The notes: a model not told the origin generated them from the sequence alone. A stretch of 18,137 nucleotides of DNA from Candidatus Mediterraneibacter stercorigallinarum (GCA_019116185.1 DXCD01000229.1:1-18137); one strand, 5' to 3'; counted from the stretch's first letter, positions 1 through 8,146 are shown. Made by a program: numbers and translations.

Positions 1-2258
1 TTTGTCATCGCGATGATGGTGGGTCTGCCATGAGGACAATGATAAGGGTTGTCGAGCGTCAGCAGTTCCCCGATCAGAGCGTCCACCTCCTGCGCGGAAA
101 GCCGGTTGTTTCCTTTGACCGCGGCTTTGCACGACATAGAAGCCACCTTCTCGTCGATCAGATCCGGCGTCATAGACGTGGTCAGTCCGTCCGCAAGCTC
201 ATCGATCATCTCCATCAGGAGTTCTTTCTTCGCGATTCCAAAGAGATTATCCGGCACCGCGCGTACCGCATATTCCTCCGGACCGAACGGCTCGATCTCG
301 AATCCGATCCGTGTAAACCGGTCCATGTGTTCCTCCAGAAGCCTTGCCTCCTGCATGGAGAGCGTCAGGATGATCGGAGGACTCAAATACTGGGAGGTAA
401 ATTCCCTTGTCTTCATCTCTTTGAGCGTCCGCTCGTACAGCACTCTCTCGTGGGCTGCATGCTGGTCTATGATGTACAGACTGTCCTGGAACTGGACCAG
501 CCAGTATGTGTCAAATACCTGGCCGATCAGCTTGTATTCCGCGCGCACCTCCCGCTTCAGGAAATTCTCCTCAAAAAGATCAAGCTGCTGGGGCTTTTCT
601 CCAAGATGGGCTCTGCCCGCAGAAACCTCCTTCTCTTCTGAAGAACCATCTGCAGATTTCTCTTTTACTGCCGGAGCGGTCTTCTCTGCCAGATCTCCAC
701 TTGCTGAAGTAGTCTGCTCTGCTGAGGTTTCTCCTGCCGGAACGTTCTGCGCTGCCGCGGATTCGTTTGTTGAAACCGTTTGTTTTTCAGAAGACTCGCT
801 CGCCAGAACCGCAGTCTCCGACGGGGATTCGTGCGCAGGAACGGCATCCCTTTCCCGGGAACTGTTTTCCGTATTCTGCGCCTGATCTTCACCTGCGCCG
901 TATTTGACAGTCTCCCGGATTCTGTCTGCCTGCTTTTCCGGGCGGTAGATCCCGCCGCGGTCAGTCACTTCGGCAGAGGACATCCGTTCATGGTAGGCTG
1001 TGACCCGCTCTCTCATCTTTCGGATAAAATAATCCTCATCCCGCACTTCGCTCTGCGGCTCGGCCGGTATGTCCCCGGGCTTTTGGTCTGTATGATTTCT
1101 CGGTTTCAGCAGGAAGGGGCTCTCTTTTTGTCCGTTCTTCTCTTGCGTCTCCTTTAGTGACATGCCATTTGGCTGTGCTTTTACCTGGGCAGCTCCTGTC
1201 AGCGCTGTTCCAGGTCTGCTTCCGGCTCTGTCTGCCACCGGTTCCGGCACCTCTGCCCTCTGGATCAGCTCCGGTTCCAACAGTCTGCGGTGCACGCCTT
1301 CAAAGACCGTATTGTACACATCCTGCTGTCTCTGGAAGCGCAGCTCCATCTTCGTGGGATGTACATTGACATCGATGGTCTCGCCGTCCACGTGGAAATG
1401 CAGGACTGCAAACGGGAATTTGTGCTGCATGGTAAAGTCTTTATACGCATCTTCCAATGATTTTGAGATCATGGGGCTCTTCACATATCTGCCATTCACA
1501 AAGAAATTTTCGAAATTCCGGTTTCCCCTTGTGACAATCGGTTTCCCCAGGTATCCGGTGATCCTTAAGCCGCCTTTTTCATAATCGATATCAAGAAGGT
1601 TTGCCGCGATCTCACGTCCATATACGCTGTATATCACGTCCTTTAATTTCCCGCTGCCGGAGGTCCTCAGCTTTTCCTGGTTATTATTCTTGAACAGGAA
1701 TGCCACCTCCGGATGGGACAGCGCCAGATGCATGAGCAGATCCTGAACGTGTCCTGCCTCGGTCATAGGCGTCTTCAGGAACTTCCGTCTTGCAGGCACA
1801 TTATAGAAAAGCTGGTGCACAAGGAAGGTCGTCCCGTTGGGCGCGCCTGTCTCTTCCAGTGACACTTCCTTTCCGCCCTCAATCACATACCTGGTCCCGA
1901 ATTCGGATTCTTCGGTCTTCGTGATCAGTTCTGTCCTGGTCACGGCGGCGATGCTTGAGAGGGCCTCGCCGCGGAATCCGAGAGAACTGATGTGCATCAG
2001 GTCTTCCACGCTGCGGATCTTGCTCGTAGAATGGCGCAGGAAAGCGCTCCTCACTTCGTCGTGCGGGATCCCGCAGCCATTGTCCGTAACACGGATAAAA
2101 TCAATGCCCCCGTCCCGGATCTCCACGGTCACGGAATCCGCCCCCGCGTCGATGGCGTTTTCCACCAGTTCTTTTACGATGGATGCCGGGCGCTCAATCA
2201 CTTCCCCCGCGGCGATCTTATCGATTGTAATCTGATCTAATACCTGAATATGCGGCAT
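1..2258 (-). CDS. mutL: DNA mismatch repair protein MutL (C-terminus cut by window edge)
   Basis: MutL couples mismatch recognition by MutS to strand incision; in bacteria without MutH it carries the nicking endonuclease itself. The start is the ATG at 2258-2256, just after a GGAGG ribosome site, and 752 residues are visible. GHKL ATPase motifs are present near the N-terminus: ENAIDAGAD, DNGCGI, GFRGEAL and a later NGT. The C-terminal endonuclease motifs are intact: DQHAAHERVLYE from residue 598 (matching DQHAxxExxxxE), SCKAAVK, and CPHGRP at residues 741-746. Only about ten residues should be missing. The domains are joined by a long, low-complexity, Ser/Ala/Glu/Thr-rich linker (roughly residues 330-555) with an 11-residue repeat and a clamp-like QLDLF peptide at 558-562. 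It lies 28 bases downstream of mutS on the same strand, so the two are probably co-transcribed. Identity is certain; the repeat's role is unknown. Confidence 0.97.
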   Translation of the reverse strand, partial: MPHIQVLDQITIDKIAAGEVIERPASIVKELVENAIDAGADSVTVEIRDGGIDFIRVTDNGCGIPHDEVRSAFLRHSTSKIRSVEDLMHISSLGFRGEALSSIAAVTRTELITKTEESEFGTRYVIEGGKEVSLEETGAPNGTTFLVHQLFYNVPARRKFLKTPMTEAGHVQDLLMHLALSHPEVAFLFKNNNQEKLRTSGSGKLKDVIYSVYGREIAANLLDIDYEKGGLRITGYLGKPIVTRGNRNFENFFVNGRYVKSPMISKSLEDAYKDFTMQHKFPFAVLHFHVDGETIDVNVHPTKMELRFQRQQDVYNTVFEGVHRRLLEPELIQRAEVPEPVADRAGSRPGTALTGAAQVKAQPNGMSLKETQEKNGQKESPFLLKPRNHTDQKPGDIPAEPQSEVRDEDYFIRKMRERVTAYHERMSSAEVTDRGGIYRPEKQADRIRETVKYGAGEDQAQNTENSSRERDAVPAHESPSETAVLASESSEKQTVSTNESAAAQNVPAGETSAEQTTSASGDLAEKTAPAVKEKSADGSSEEKEVSAGRAHLGEKPQQLDLFEENFLKREVRAEYKLIGQVFDTYWLVQFQDSLYIIDQHAAHERVLYERTLKEMKTREFTSQYLSPPIILTLSMQEARLLEEHMDRFTRIGFEIEPFGPEEYAVRAVPDNLFGIAKKELLMEMIDELADGLTTSMTPDLIDEKVASMSCKAAVKGNNRLSAQEVDALIGELLTLDNPYHCPHGRPTIIAMT
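666..830 (-). repeat. 33-bp degenerate tandem repeat inside the mutL linker, five units
   Basis: Read in the mutL frame, this stretch encodes five consecutive 11-residue units: ESPSETAVLAS, ESSEKQTVSTN, ESAAAQNVPAG, ETSAEQTTSAS and GDLAEKTAPAV. The shared pattern is Glu-Ser/Thr at the start, Ala-Glu-Gln/Lys-Thr in the middle and a Pro/Ser-Ala end. A sixth, more degraded unit (SSRERDAVPAH) may precede the first. Codons are diverged between units, so this is an old duplication. It lies in the disordered linker, where length changes should be tolerated. Confidence 0.75.
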
Positions 2259-2286
2259 TGTCCGCCTCCTTTGTCATTGTTAACTA

Positions 2287-4938
2287 TTACCATCTGTTCT
2301 TCAGCTTGTTCTGAAGCCTGTATATCGTATTCAGCGCGTCAATAGGCGTCATATTGCCTACGTCAAGGTTTTTCAGTTCCTCGAGCACGTCGTCGTCCTT
2401 AACCGTGTCAAAGAGCGACATCTGCGCCATATCCACCTCATCATACTTCTTTACTTTCGGCTTCTTCTTTGCCGACTTTTCCCTGACAGCGATCTCGCTG
2501 ACCCGCGCCGTTATATCACCCTCGGCAAGTTCTTCCACGATCTCCTTTGCCCGGTCGATCACCAGATCCGGCACGCCCGCCAGCTTCGCCACCTGAATGC
2601 CGTAGCTCTTGTCCGCGCCGCCTTTTACGATCTTCCGCAGGAAAACAATGTCATCGCCCTTCTCCTTGACCGCGATACAGTAATTATTCACATTGCTGAT
2701 CTTGCCTTCCAGCTCCGTCAATTCATGATAGTGTGTCGCAAAAAGCGTCTTTGCCCCGAGCAGCCGGCTGTCGCTGATGTACTCCACCACTGCCCACGCG
2801 ATCGAAAGCCCGTCAAACGTGCTGGTACCCCTGCCGATCTCATCCAGGATGAGCAGGCTCTTTGACGTTGCGTTTCTGAGGATATTTGCCACCTCTGTCA
2901 TCTCTACCATAAAGGTACTCTGCCCGGAGGCAAGGTCATCCGACGCTCCGACCCTAGTAAAGATCCGGTCAGACAGCGCGATATCCGCGCTCTTTGCAGG
3001 CACAAAGGACCCGATCTGCGCCATCAGGGCGATCAGCGCGGTCTGCCGCATATAGGTGGATTTCCCGGCCATGTTCGGTCCGGTGATGATCGAGATCCGG
3101 TGTTTCTTGTCATCTAAGTATGTATCATTTGCGATGAACATATCATTGGGGATCATCCGTTCTACAACAGGATGGCGACCTTCCTTGATATCAATGACTC
3201 CTTTTTCGTTGATCTTCGGGCGGGTATAGTTATTTCTCTCCGCCACCACCGCGAGTGAAGCAAATGCGTCCAGAGCGGCTACCGCTTTCGCTGTTTTCTG
3301 TATTCTCTCGATCTCAGATGCAATTGTATCCCTGACCTGGCTGTACAGCTCATATTCAAGGGCATAGAGCTTATCCTCTGCCCCAAGGATCATATCTTCC
3401 AGCTCTTTGAGCTCCGGCGTGATATAACGCTCAGCATTTGCCAGTGTCTGCTTGCGTGTATAATAATCCGGCACCATATCTTTATAGGAATTCGTAACCT
3501 CCAGATAGTAGCCGAACACTTTGTTGTATTTAATACGGAGATTCTTGATCCCGGTTTTCTCGCGTTCATCATTTTCCAGCTTTGCCAGCCAGTCCTTGCC
3601 GTCTGATTTCGCCCGGCGCAGCTTATCTACTTCTTCATTATAGCCGTCCCGGATGATATTGCCTTCCTTCATGGCAATGGGCGGGTCTTCCCGTATCGCG
3701 TCTTTGACCAATGTGCAGAGATCCTCCAGAGCGTCCATGTCATCGTGAATGTTCTTCAGGAGCTCTGATTCCATCTCTTCCAAAATATACCGGATATGGG
3801 GCAGCATCTCAAGAGAGCTGCGGAACGCGGTCAGATCCCTGGGATTTGCCGTTCCGTAAGCGATCCTCGTGATCAGACGTTCCAGGTCATAGACCGGAGA
3901 GAGATATTCCCTGATCTCTTCCCTGGAGATTGCCTGGTCTTTCAGTTCTGCCACCGCGTCCAGACGTTTCTCGATCTCTTTTTTGTCGATGAGGGGCTGC
4001 TCCACATATTTGCGCAGTGTCCTTGCCCCCATCGCTGTCTTCGTCTTGTCCAGCACCCAGAGAAGGGAGCCTCTCTTCTGCTTTTCCCGCAGCGTCTCGC
4101 ACAGCTCCAGATTCCGTCTCGTGGAGCTGTCCAGCATCATATATCTGCCTGCCGCATAGGGCGTGATGTGCGTCAGGTTGGACAGCGAATTCTTCTGTGT
4201 CTCAAGAAGGTACTGAAGCAGCGCTCCCGCGCTGATGATGCCGCAGTCGTAGTCCGCCAGCCCCAGCCCGGCAAACGATGTCACCTTAAAGTGCTCTAGC
4301 AGTTTCTGCCTGCACACCGCATCGTCAAAATACCAGGAATCCAGCGAATAGATGGTTATCCCCAGCCGGTCCCTCATGCCGTCCAGATCCATGCCGCTCA
4401 TGTAGAACGCCTCGTTGCAGATGATCTCGGACGGAGAGAAACGGTAGATCTCGTCCATCAGTTTGGCGCTGTCAGGGATCTCTGTTACAAAATAATCTCC
4501 GGTCGTGATATCTGACACGGACACACCGTAACGGTCCGCAATATAGACGATGCACATGATATAATTGTTCCTCGTCTCGTCCAGCGCCTGGGTGTCCAGA
4601 TTCGTTCCCGGAGTCACGATGCGGACCACGTCGCGCTTCACAATGCCTTTCGCTGTCTTCGGGTCCTCAAGCTGCTCGCAGATCGCCACTTTATAGCCCT
4701 TTGACACCAGCTTGTTCAGATAGCTCTCCACGGCATGATAAGGGACACCGCACATGGGTGCCCGCTCTTCCTGGCCGCAGTTCTTCCCGGTCAGCGTGAT
4801 CTCCAATTCCCTCGACGCTGTCAGCGCGTCGTCAAAGAACATCTCATAAAAATCTCCCAATCTATAAAAGAGGATGCAGTCCGGATACTGAGATTTCGTC
4901 TCCATGTACTGCTTCATCATTGGTGTTAATTCTGCCAC
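2287..4938 (-). CDS. mutS: DNA mismatch repair protein MutS
   Basis: MutS binds mismatches and small loops and recruits MutL in an ATP-dependent way. The protein is about 883 residues, normal for MutS1. The mismatch-wedging Phe-x-Glu motif is present (FYE, residues 30-32 in GDFYEMFF). The ABC-type ATPase has Walker A GPNMAGKS at 620-627, Walker B LLILDE ending at D699-E700, and ATHYHEL after it. QMSLF at 839-843 is a canonical sliding-clamp-binding peptide, followed by the usual C-terminal helices. I chose the GTG at 4938: AAAGGAG (4946-4952) lies 7 bases before it but only 1 base before the in-frame ATG at 4944, and the resulting start, (M)AELTPMMKQY, fits the family. Longer readings from 4974 lack a ribosome site. 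It is first in a mutS-mutL unit. Confidence 0.97.
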   Translation of the reverse strand: MAELTPMMKQYMETKSQYPDCILFYRLGDFYEMFFDDALTASRELEITLTGKNCGQEERAPMCGVPYHAVESYLNKLVSKGYKVAICEQLEDPKTAKGIVKRDVVRIVTPGTNLDTQALDETRNNYIMCIVYIADRYGVSVSDITTGDYFVTEIPDSAKLMDEIYRFSPSEIICNEAFYMSGMDLDGMRDRLGITIYSLDSWYFDDAVCRQKLLEHFKVTSFAGLGLADYDCGIISAGALLQYLLETQKNSLSNLTHITPYAAGRYMMLDSSTRRNLELCETLREKQKRGSLLWVLDKTKTAMGARTLRKYVEQPLIDKKEIEKRLDAVAELKDQAISREEIREYLSPVYDLERLITRIAYGTANPRDLTAFRSSLEMLPHIRYILEEMESELLKNIHDDMDALEDLCTLVKDAIREDPPIAMKEGNIIRDGYNEEVDKLRRAKSDGKDWLAKLENDEREKTGIKNLRIKYNKVFGYYLEVTNSYKDMVPDYYTRKQTLANAERYITPELKELEDMILGAEDKLYALEYELYSQVRDTIASEIERIQKTAKAVAALDAFASLAVVAERNNYTRPKINEKGVIDIKEGRHPVVERMIPNDMFIANDTYLDDKKHRISIITGPNMAGKSTYMRQTALIALMAQIGSFVPAKSADIALSDRIFTRVGASDDLASGQSTFMVEMTEVANILRNATSKSLLILDEIGRGTSTFDGLSIAWAVVEYISDSRLLGAKTLFATHYHELTELEGKISNVNNYCIAVKEKGDDIVFLRKIVKGGADKSYGIQVAKLAGVPDLVIDRAKEIVEELAEGDITARVSEIAVREKSAKKKPKVKKYDEVDMAQMSLFDTVKDDDVLEELKNLDVGNMTPIDALNTIYRLQNKLKNRW

Positions 4939-4945
4939 ATTCATA

Positions 4946-4952
4946 CTCCTTT
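4946..4952 (-). promoter_or_regulatory. mutS ribosome binding site that favours a GTG start
   Basis: AAAGGAG on the minus strand. The in-frame ATG at 4944 is only 1 base away, too close for normal initiation, whereas the GTG at 4938 is 7 bases away. Confidence 0.6.
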
Positions 4953-4963
4953 GCTGTATACAA

Positions 4964-4996
4964 GTGCGCGGCACGCGGCTCTGGCATGCAGCGCAC
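4964..4996 (-). other. Inverted repeat in the mutS leader
   Basis: GTGCGC at 4964-4969 and GCGCAC at 4991-4996 form a perfect 6-bp GC-rich stem with a 21-base loop. It lies in the predicted mutS 5' untranslated region, before the ribosome site. No U-run follows, so it is not an intrinsic terminator. It could modestly affect mRNA stability or translation, or mean nothing. Confidence 0.3.
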
Positions 4997-5018
4997 GGAT
5001 GAAAAATTCTGCTGATGT

Positions 5019-5047
5019 ATTATAGCATTTTTGGAAAATCTGTTCAA
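5019..5047 (-). promoter_or_regulatory. Sigma-A-type promoter of mutS-mutL
   Basis: On the minus strand, a -35 box TTGAAC (5047-5042) is separated by exactly 17 bases from a perfect -10 box TATAAT (5024-5019). Transcription should start near 5012, giving a leader of about 75 bases before mutS. Confidence 0.75.
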
Positions 5048-5151
5048 CCGGAAAGGATAGAATGCACTGCCAATAAAATTTAAAAAAATCTCAAGAAAAT
5101 AAAAATAGAATTTTCGGCAGATCCATGGTAAATTGGTTGTATTACATAGAC

Positions 5152-5157
5152 AGGAGG
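5152..5157 (+). promoter_or_regulatory. Ribosome binding site deciding the CPBP gene start
   Basis: AGGAGG lies 2 bases before an ATG at 5160 and 8 bases before the in-frame ATG at 5166. The second spacing is normal, so 5166 is the better start. I found no convincing -35/-10 pair for this gene in the AT-rich stretch 5048-5150. Confidence 0.6.
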
Positions 5158-5165
5158 ATATGAAT

Positions 5166-6206
5166 ATGCTTCATTTACCAACATTCCCGCCGCATATGAA
5201 ACAGGCGGCAGACAGAAAGAAAGGACAGAACTGGTTCATCGAACTGTTGATCTTCTTTCTCGTATATTTTGTCTCTTCCATAGGAATGAGCTTTATCCTT
5301 GTCGCGGGGTCAGTCATTGTCATACTCAAGGACAACCGCATCATGCAGCAGTTTGCCGCCGGCAATACCCAGCAGGCGGAAGCGCTTATGAATACTCTGC
5401 TGGAATCGGATCCCCTCATGCTGCTCACCCTGTTCTCCAATGCGGGAATGATCCTGCTTACCATCCTCTTCTGCATTACGATCCAGAAGCGTACAGCAGC
5501 GTCCATAGGATTTGTGCGCAGGAAAGCAGGGCTTCACTATCTGGCGGGCGCAGGCGCGGGTCTGCTCCTTTTCGGCGGCGCTGTCCTGATAAATGTGCTC
5601 ACAGGCTCAATGACCATCGACGGGATTTCCTCCGGTTTCTCCCCGCTGCTCTTCCTGCTCTTCCTGGCGGGCTTCGGCATCCAGGGAATGGCGGAAGAAG
5701 TGCTCTGCCGCGGATATTTCATGGTGTCCGTGGGAAGGAGATACTCCGTCGCTGCGGCTGTATTCTTAAATTCCGCGGTCTTCTCCCTGCTCCACATCTT
5801 CAATCCGGGGATCTCACCGCTGGCAGTCATCAACCTCCTGCTGGTGGGCATTGTGTTCTCTCTCTATTTCTTAAGGACAGGGAATATCTGGGGCGTCGGA
5901 GCGCTGCACTCCGTCTGGAATTTCGTCCAGGGAAATGTATTCGGCATGGAAGTCAGCGGGCTGAACCTGTCCTGTTCTCTGTTCGAATCATCTACTGATC
6001 CGGCGCGTTCTTTCTGGAACGGAGGCGCGTTCGGGCCTGAAGGCGGTTTCTCCGTGACCATTGTAATGGTCATAGCCATCCTGCTCCTCCTTTTCTGGAA
6101 AAAGCCGGAAAACGAAGCGCAGGGAACCGCGCAGATCCTGCAGCCGGCAGATCCACAGCACACGACGCAGCAAATACAGGATTCACAGCACGTGGAAATG
6201 CGGTAA
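5166..6206 (+). CDS. CPBP-family intramembrane metalloprotease
   Basis: A polytopic membrane protein of about 346 residues of the CPBP (CAAX protease and bacteriocin-processing, 'Abi') family, whose members are putative intramembrane glutamyl/metallo-proteases; in some bacteria they act in prenyl-protein processing or bacteriocin self-immunity. The family signature is present in order: EEVLCR (E177, E178, R182), FxxxH at F206-H210 (FSLLH) and HxxxN at H248-N252 (HSVWN). Hydrophobic segments fit about eight membrane helices, starting at IELLIFFLVYF and ending at VMVIAILLLLFW. The C-terminal 35 or so residues are a hydrophilic Gln-rich tail, probably exposed to the cytoplasm. It is transcribed divergently from mutS with no bacteriocin gene beside it, so its substrate cannot be inferred. 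Its last 24 bases overlap the end of the convergent gene at 6183-6623. Confidence 0.85.
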   Translation: MLHLPTFPPHMKQAADRKKGQNWFIELLIFFLVYFVSSIGMSFILVAGSVIVILKDNRIMQQFAAGNTQQAEALMNTLLESDPLMLLTLFSNAGMILLTILFCITIQKRTAASIGFVRRKAGLHYLAGAGAGLLLFGGAVLINVLTGSMTIDGISSGFSPLLFLLFLAGFGIQGMAEEVLCRGYFMVSVGRRYSVAAAVFLNSAVFSLLHIFNPGISPLAVINLLLVGIVFSLYFLRTGNIWGVGALHSVWNFVQGNVFGMEVSGLNLSCSLFESSTDPARSFWNGGAFGPEGGFSVTIVMVIAILLLLFWKKPENEAQGTAQILQPADPQHTTQQIQDSQHVEMR

Positions 6207-6623
6207 CTTCTCTCCATACAGAAAATGGAGCAGATAACTGCTGAGGAAAATCCCCAGCACGCACAGCCCGGAAAAGATAATGGCAAAGGGCAGGCATATC
6301 TGCCCCATCAGCTGAAAGGGCTGGTCCGAATAGTCCCACACTGCCCAGCCCATCACTTTATTTACAATAATACCTGTTATAAATTCACTGGCAGTGACAA
6401 AGATCACACACCAGCCCACCTGCTTCCACAAGGGGGCGTCCCATCCGGTCCACAGTCCCTGTTGGGCAAAAAACACCAGACAGATCCCGCCCAGCAGGAA
6501 CATGGACCAGTGGGAAAATCCGCGGAACATCACCTCAAACGTATAGTAAAGAGTTCCTCCGATGGTTCCCAGAAATAAGTATTCACTCAGTCGTTTCACG
6601 ATAAGTATCCTCTTTTTATTCAT
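6183..6623 (-). CDS. Small multi-pass membrane protein, putative ABC-transporter type IV (CmpB-like) family
   Basis: A 146-residue integral membrane protein with about four hydrophobic segments (SMFLLGGICLVFFA, WCVIFVTASEFITGIIV, ICLPFAIIFSGLCVLGIFL and an N-terminal one). The loop VWDYSDQPFQLMGQICLPF resembles the conserved Y-S-x-x-P-x-x-x-x-G-Q-I signature of the family labelled 'putative ABC-transporter type IV' (PF06541). No ATPase partner is nearby and the family has no firm function, so it is best treated as an uncharacterised membrane protein. The ATG at 6623 has only a weak ribosome site; an in-frame GTG at 6599, 9 bases after AAGAGG (6609-6614), is a serious alternative giving 138 residues. 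Its 3' end overlaps the opposing CPBP gene by 24 bases. Confidence 0.7.
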   Translation of the reverse strand: MNKKRILIVKRLSEYLFLGTIGGTLYYTFEVMFRGFSHWSMFLLGGICLVFFAQQGLWTGWDAPLWKQVGWCVIFVTASEFITGIIVNKVMGWAVWDYSDQPFQLMGQICLPFAIIFSGLCVLGIFLSSYLLHFLYGEKLPHFHVL

Positions 6624-6683
6624 TTTCTCTGTAACGATTTTCCGCTGATTGATACCGGAAATTCATCCCAGAGATAGTCTGAG

Positions 6684-6713
6684 CATTTCCCGGCGGTTTT
6701 ATGACTGGAAATG
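6684..6713 (-). terminator. Weak hairpin just downstream of rarA
   Basis: CATTTCC (6684-6690) and GGAAATG (6707-6713) form a 7-bp stem with a 16-base loop, starting 4 bases after the rarA stop codon. No U-run follows on the minus strand, so it may be a 3'-end stabiliser or a weak terminator. Confidence 0.3.
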
Positions 6714-6716
6714 TCT

Positions 6717-8033
6717 TCACTTATCTTCCCGGAATTTTTTTATTTCTTTGAGCCGTTCCGCAGTTTTTTTCTCTTCCCCTTCCTCTGTCGGATGGTAATA
6801 GATCCTGTCTTTTAACCCTTCCGGCATGCACTGCATGTGGGTAAGCTTTTCTTCTGTGTCATGGGCGTATTCATAGCCTTTCCCATATCCCAGCTCCTTC
6901 ATCAGCCCGGTGGGCGCATTTCGGATCTGCATGGGCACTGGTTCTGCATTTTTCTCCCTGACATCACGCTTACAGGACTCACAGGCAGTGTATAAGGCAT
7001 TTGATTTGGGCGCCATTGACAGATACACCACCGCATGGGTCAGATGCACATCGCATTCCGGCATCCCGAGAAAATGACATGCCTGATACACTGCCACAGC
7101 TACCTGGAGTGCCCGGCTGTCCGCCATGCCCACGTCCTCGCTGGCAAACCGGATCAGCCTGCGCGCGATGTACAGCGGGTTTTCCCCGCCCTCCAGCATG
7201 CGCATCATCCAATAAATCGCCGCGTCAGGATCACTGTTTCTCATGGATTTGTGAAGCGCGGAAATCAGGTTGTAATGCTCCTCTCCCGTTTTATCATATA
7301 AAAGGGATTTCCGGCTGATGCACTGGGAAAGTCCCTCCGTGGTAACCGTGATCCCTTCTGCGCTGATCTCTCCGTTCAATACTGCCATTTCCAGCGTGTT
7401 CAGCGCTGTCCTTGCGTCTCCGTCTGCGAAGGCAGCGATTGCTTTTATATTGTCTGCGGATATTTTTACATTCTGGTTTCCGAATCCCCGGGGATTTCTC
7501 AGCGCATTTTCTAACAAACGGATCAAATCCGCTTCTTCCAGCGCTTTTAGAACAAACACGCGGCACCGTGACAGGAGCGCGGCGTTGATCTCAAAAGACG
7601 GATTTTCCGTGGTCGCTCCGATCAGGATGATGCTCCCTTTCTCCACATAGGGGAGGAAGGCGTCCTGCTGTGCTTTGTTGAACCTGTGGATCTCGTCTAC
7701 AAAGAGCACGGTCCGAAGCCCCACTCTCCGGCTCTGTTCCGCCCGATTCATGACCTCGCGGATCTCTTTGATCCCGCTCGTGACCGCGCTGAAATTGATA
7801 AACTCAGACTTGGTTTTCCCTGCGATTATACTGGCAAGGGTCGTCTTCCCCACTCCGGGCGGTCCCCAGAAGATCATGGAAGAGATCTGGTCGCGCTCGA
7901 TCAGCTGCCGCAGCACCTTCCCCGGACCAAGCAGATGTTCCTGTCCCACGAACTCATCCAGAGAATCCGGGCGCAGCCTGCTCGCCAGCGGAGCCATTGC
8001 CCTGCTGTCCCCGAATAATGTCATCTGTTCCAT
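6717..8033 (-). CDS. rarA: Replication-associated recombination protein A (RarA/MgsA, AAA+ ATPase)
   Basis: RarA is a tetrameric AAA+ ATPase, related to clamp-loader subunits and eukaryotic WRNIP1, that acts at stalled or gapped replication forks. The 438-residue product has the family's length and order: Walker A GPPGVGKT (57-64), Walker B VLFVDEIHRF (D113-E114), a sensor/arginine-finger region GATTENPSFEINAALLSRCRVF, a lid domain, then the C-terminal tetramerisation part. I chose the ATG at 8033 because AAGAAG lies 11 bases upstream; the ATG at 8042 has only 2 bases of spacing, and further upstream sequence lies around the promoter. The N-terminus reads MEQMTLF, so Q3-F7 resembles a sliding-clamp-binding peptide. 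It is transcribed alone from the promoter at 8119-8127, behind the pnp terminator. Confidence 0.95.
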   Translation of the reverse strand: MEQMTLFGDSRAMAPLASRLRPDSLDEFVGQEHLLGPGKVLRQLIERDQISSMIFWGPPGVGKTTLASIIAGKTKSEFINFSAVTSGIKEIREVMNRAEQSRRVGLRTVLFVDEIHRFNKAQQDAFLPYVEKGSIILIGATTENPSFEINAALLSRCRVFVLKALEEADLIRLLENALRNPRGFGNQNVKISADNIKAIAAFADGDARTALNTLEMAVLNGEISAEGITVTTEGLSQCISRKSLLYDKTGEEHYNLISALHKSMRNSDPDAAIYWMMRMLEGGENPLYIARRLIRFASEDVGMADSRALQVAVAVYQACHFLGMPECDVHLTHAVVYLSMAPKSNALYTACESCKRDVREKNAEPVPMQIRNAPTGLMKELGYGKGYEYAHDTEEKLTHMQCMPEGLKDRIYYHPTEEGEEKKTAERLKEIKKFREDK

Positions 8034-8118
8034 AACACGCATCACTTCTTTCTTGTATTTTATGATCCATTCCTGACCAGAATCTGAAGCAGAATGAATA
8101 CAGCAAATATACAAATCT

Positions 8119-8127
8119 ATTATAACA
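8119..8127 (-). promoter_or_regulatory. Extended -10 promoter of rarA
   Basis: The minus strand reads TGTTATAAT: a perfect -10 (8124-8119) preceded by a TG extension. No good -35 is found at 16-18 bases, and the -35 region runs into the U-tract side of the pnp terminator. Transcription should start near 8112, about 80 bases before rarA. Confidence 0.65.
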
Positions 8128-8146
8128 GACTCTCCCCGCAGGATAT

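Noticed and set aside
49..885. Plus-strand open frame of 278 codons with Ser-rich product
   Set aside because: It is antisense to the mutL linker and C-terminal domain, whose motifs are clear on the minus strand; its length comes from the repetitive, stop-poor composition there.
3796..4299. Plus-strand open frame opposite mutS
   Set aside because: Antisense shadow of a strongly conserved gene, with no ribosome site or family features.
5166..6206. Bacteriocin immunity or abortive-infection defence role for the CPBP protein
   Set aside because: No bacteriocin, peptide exporter, two-component or other defence gene is adjacent; the family label alone does not support it.
6624..6716. Small gene or regulatory RNA in the gap before rarA's 3' end
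   Set aside because: Only a weak hairpin is visible; there is no ribosome site with a frame and no clear promoter.
8034..8114. Upstream extension of rarA from 8114
   Set aside because: The extra residues (MYICCIHSASD and so on) are not family-like and begin at the predicted transcription start.
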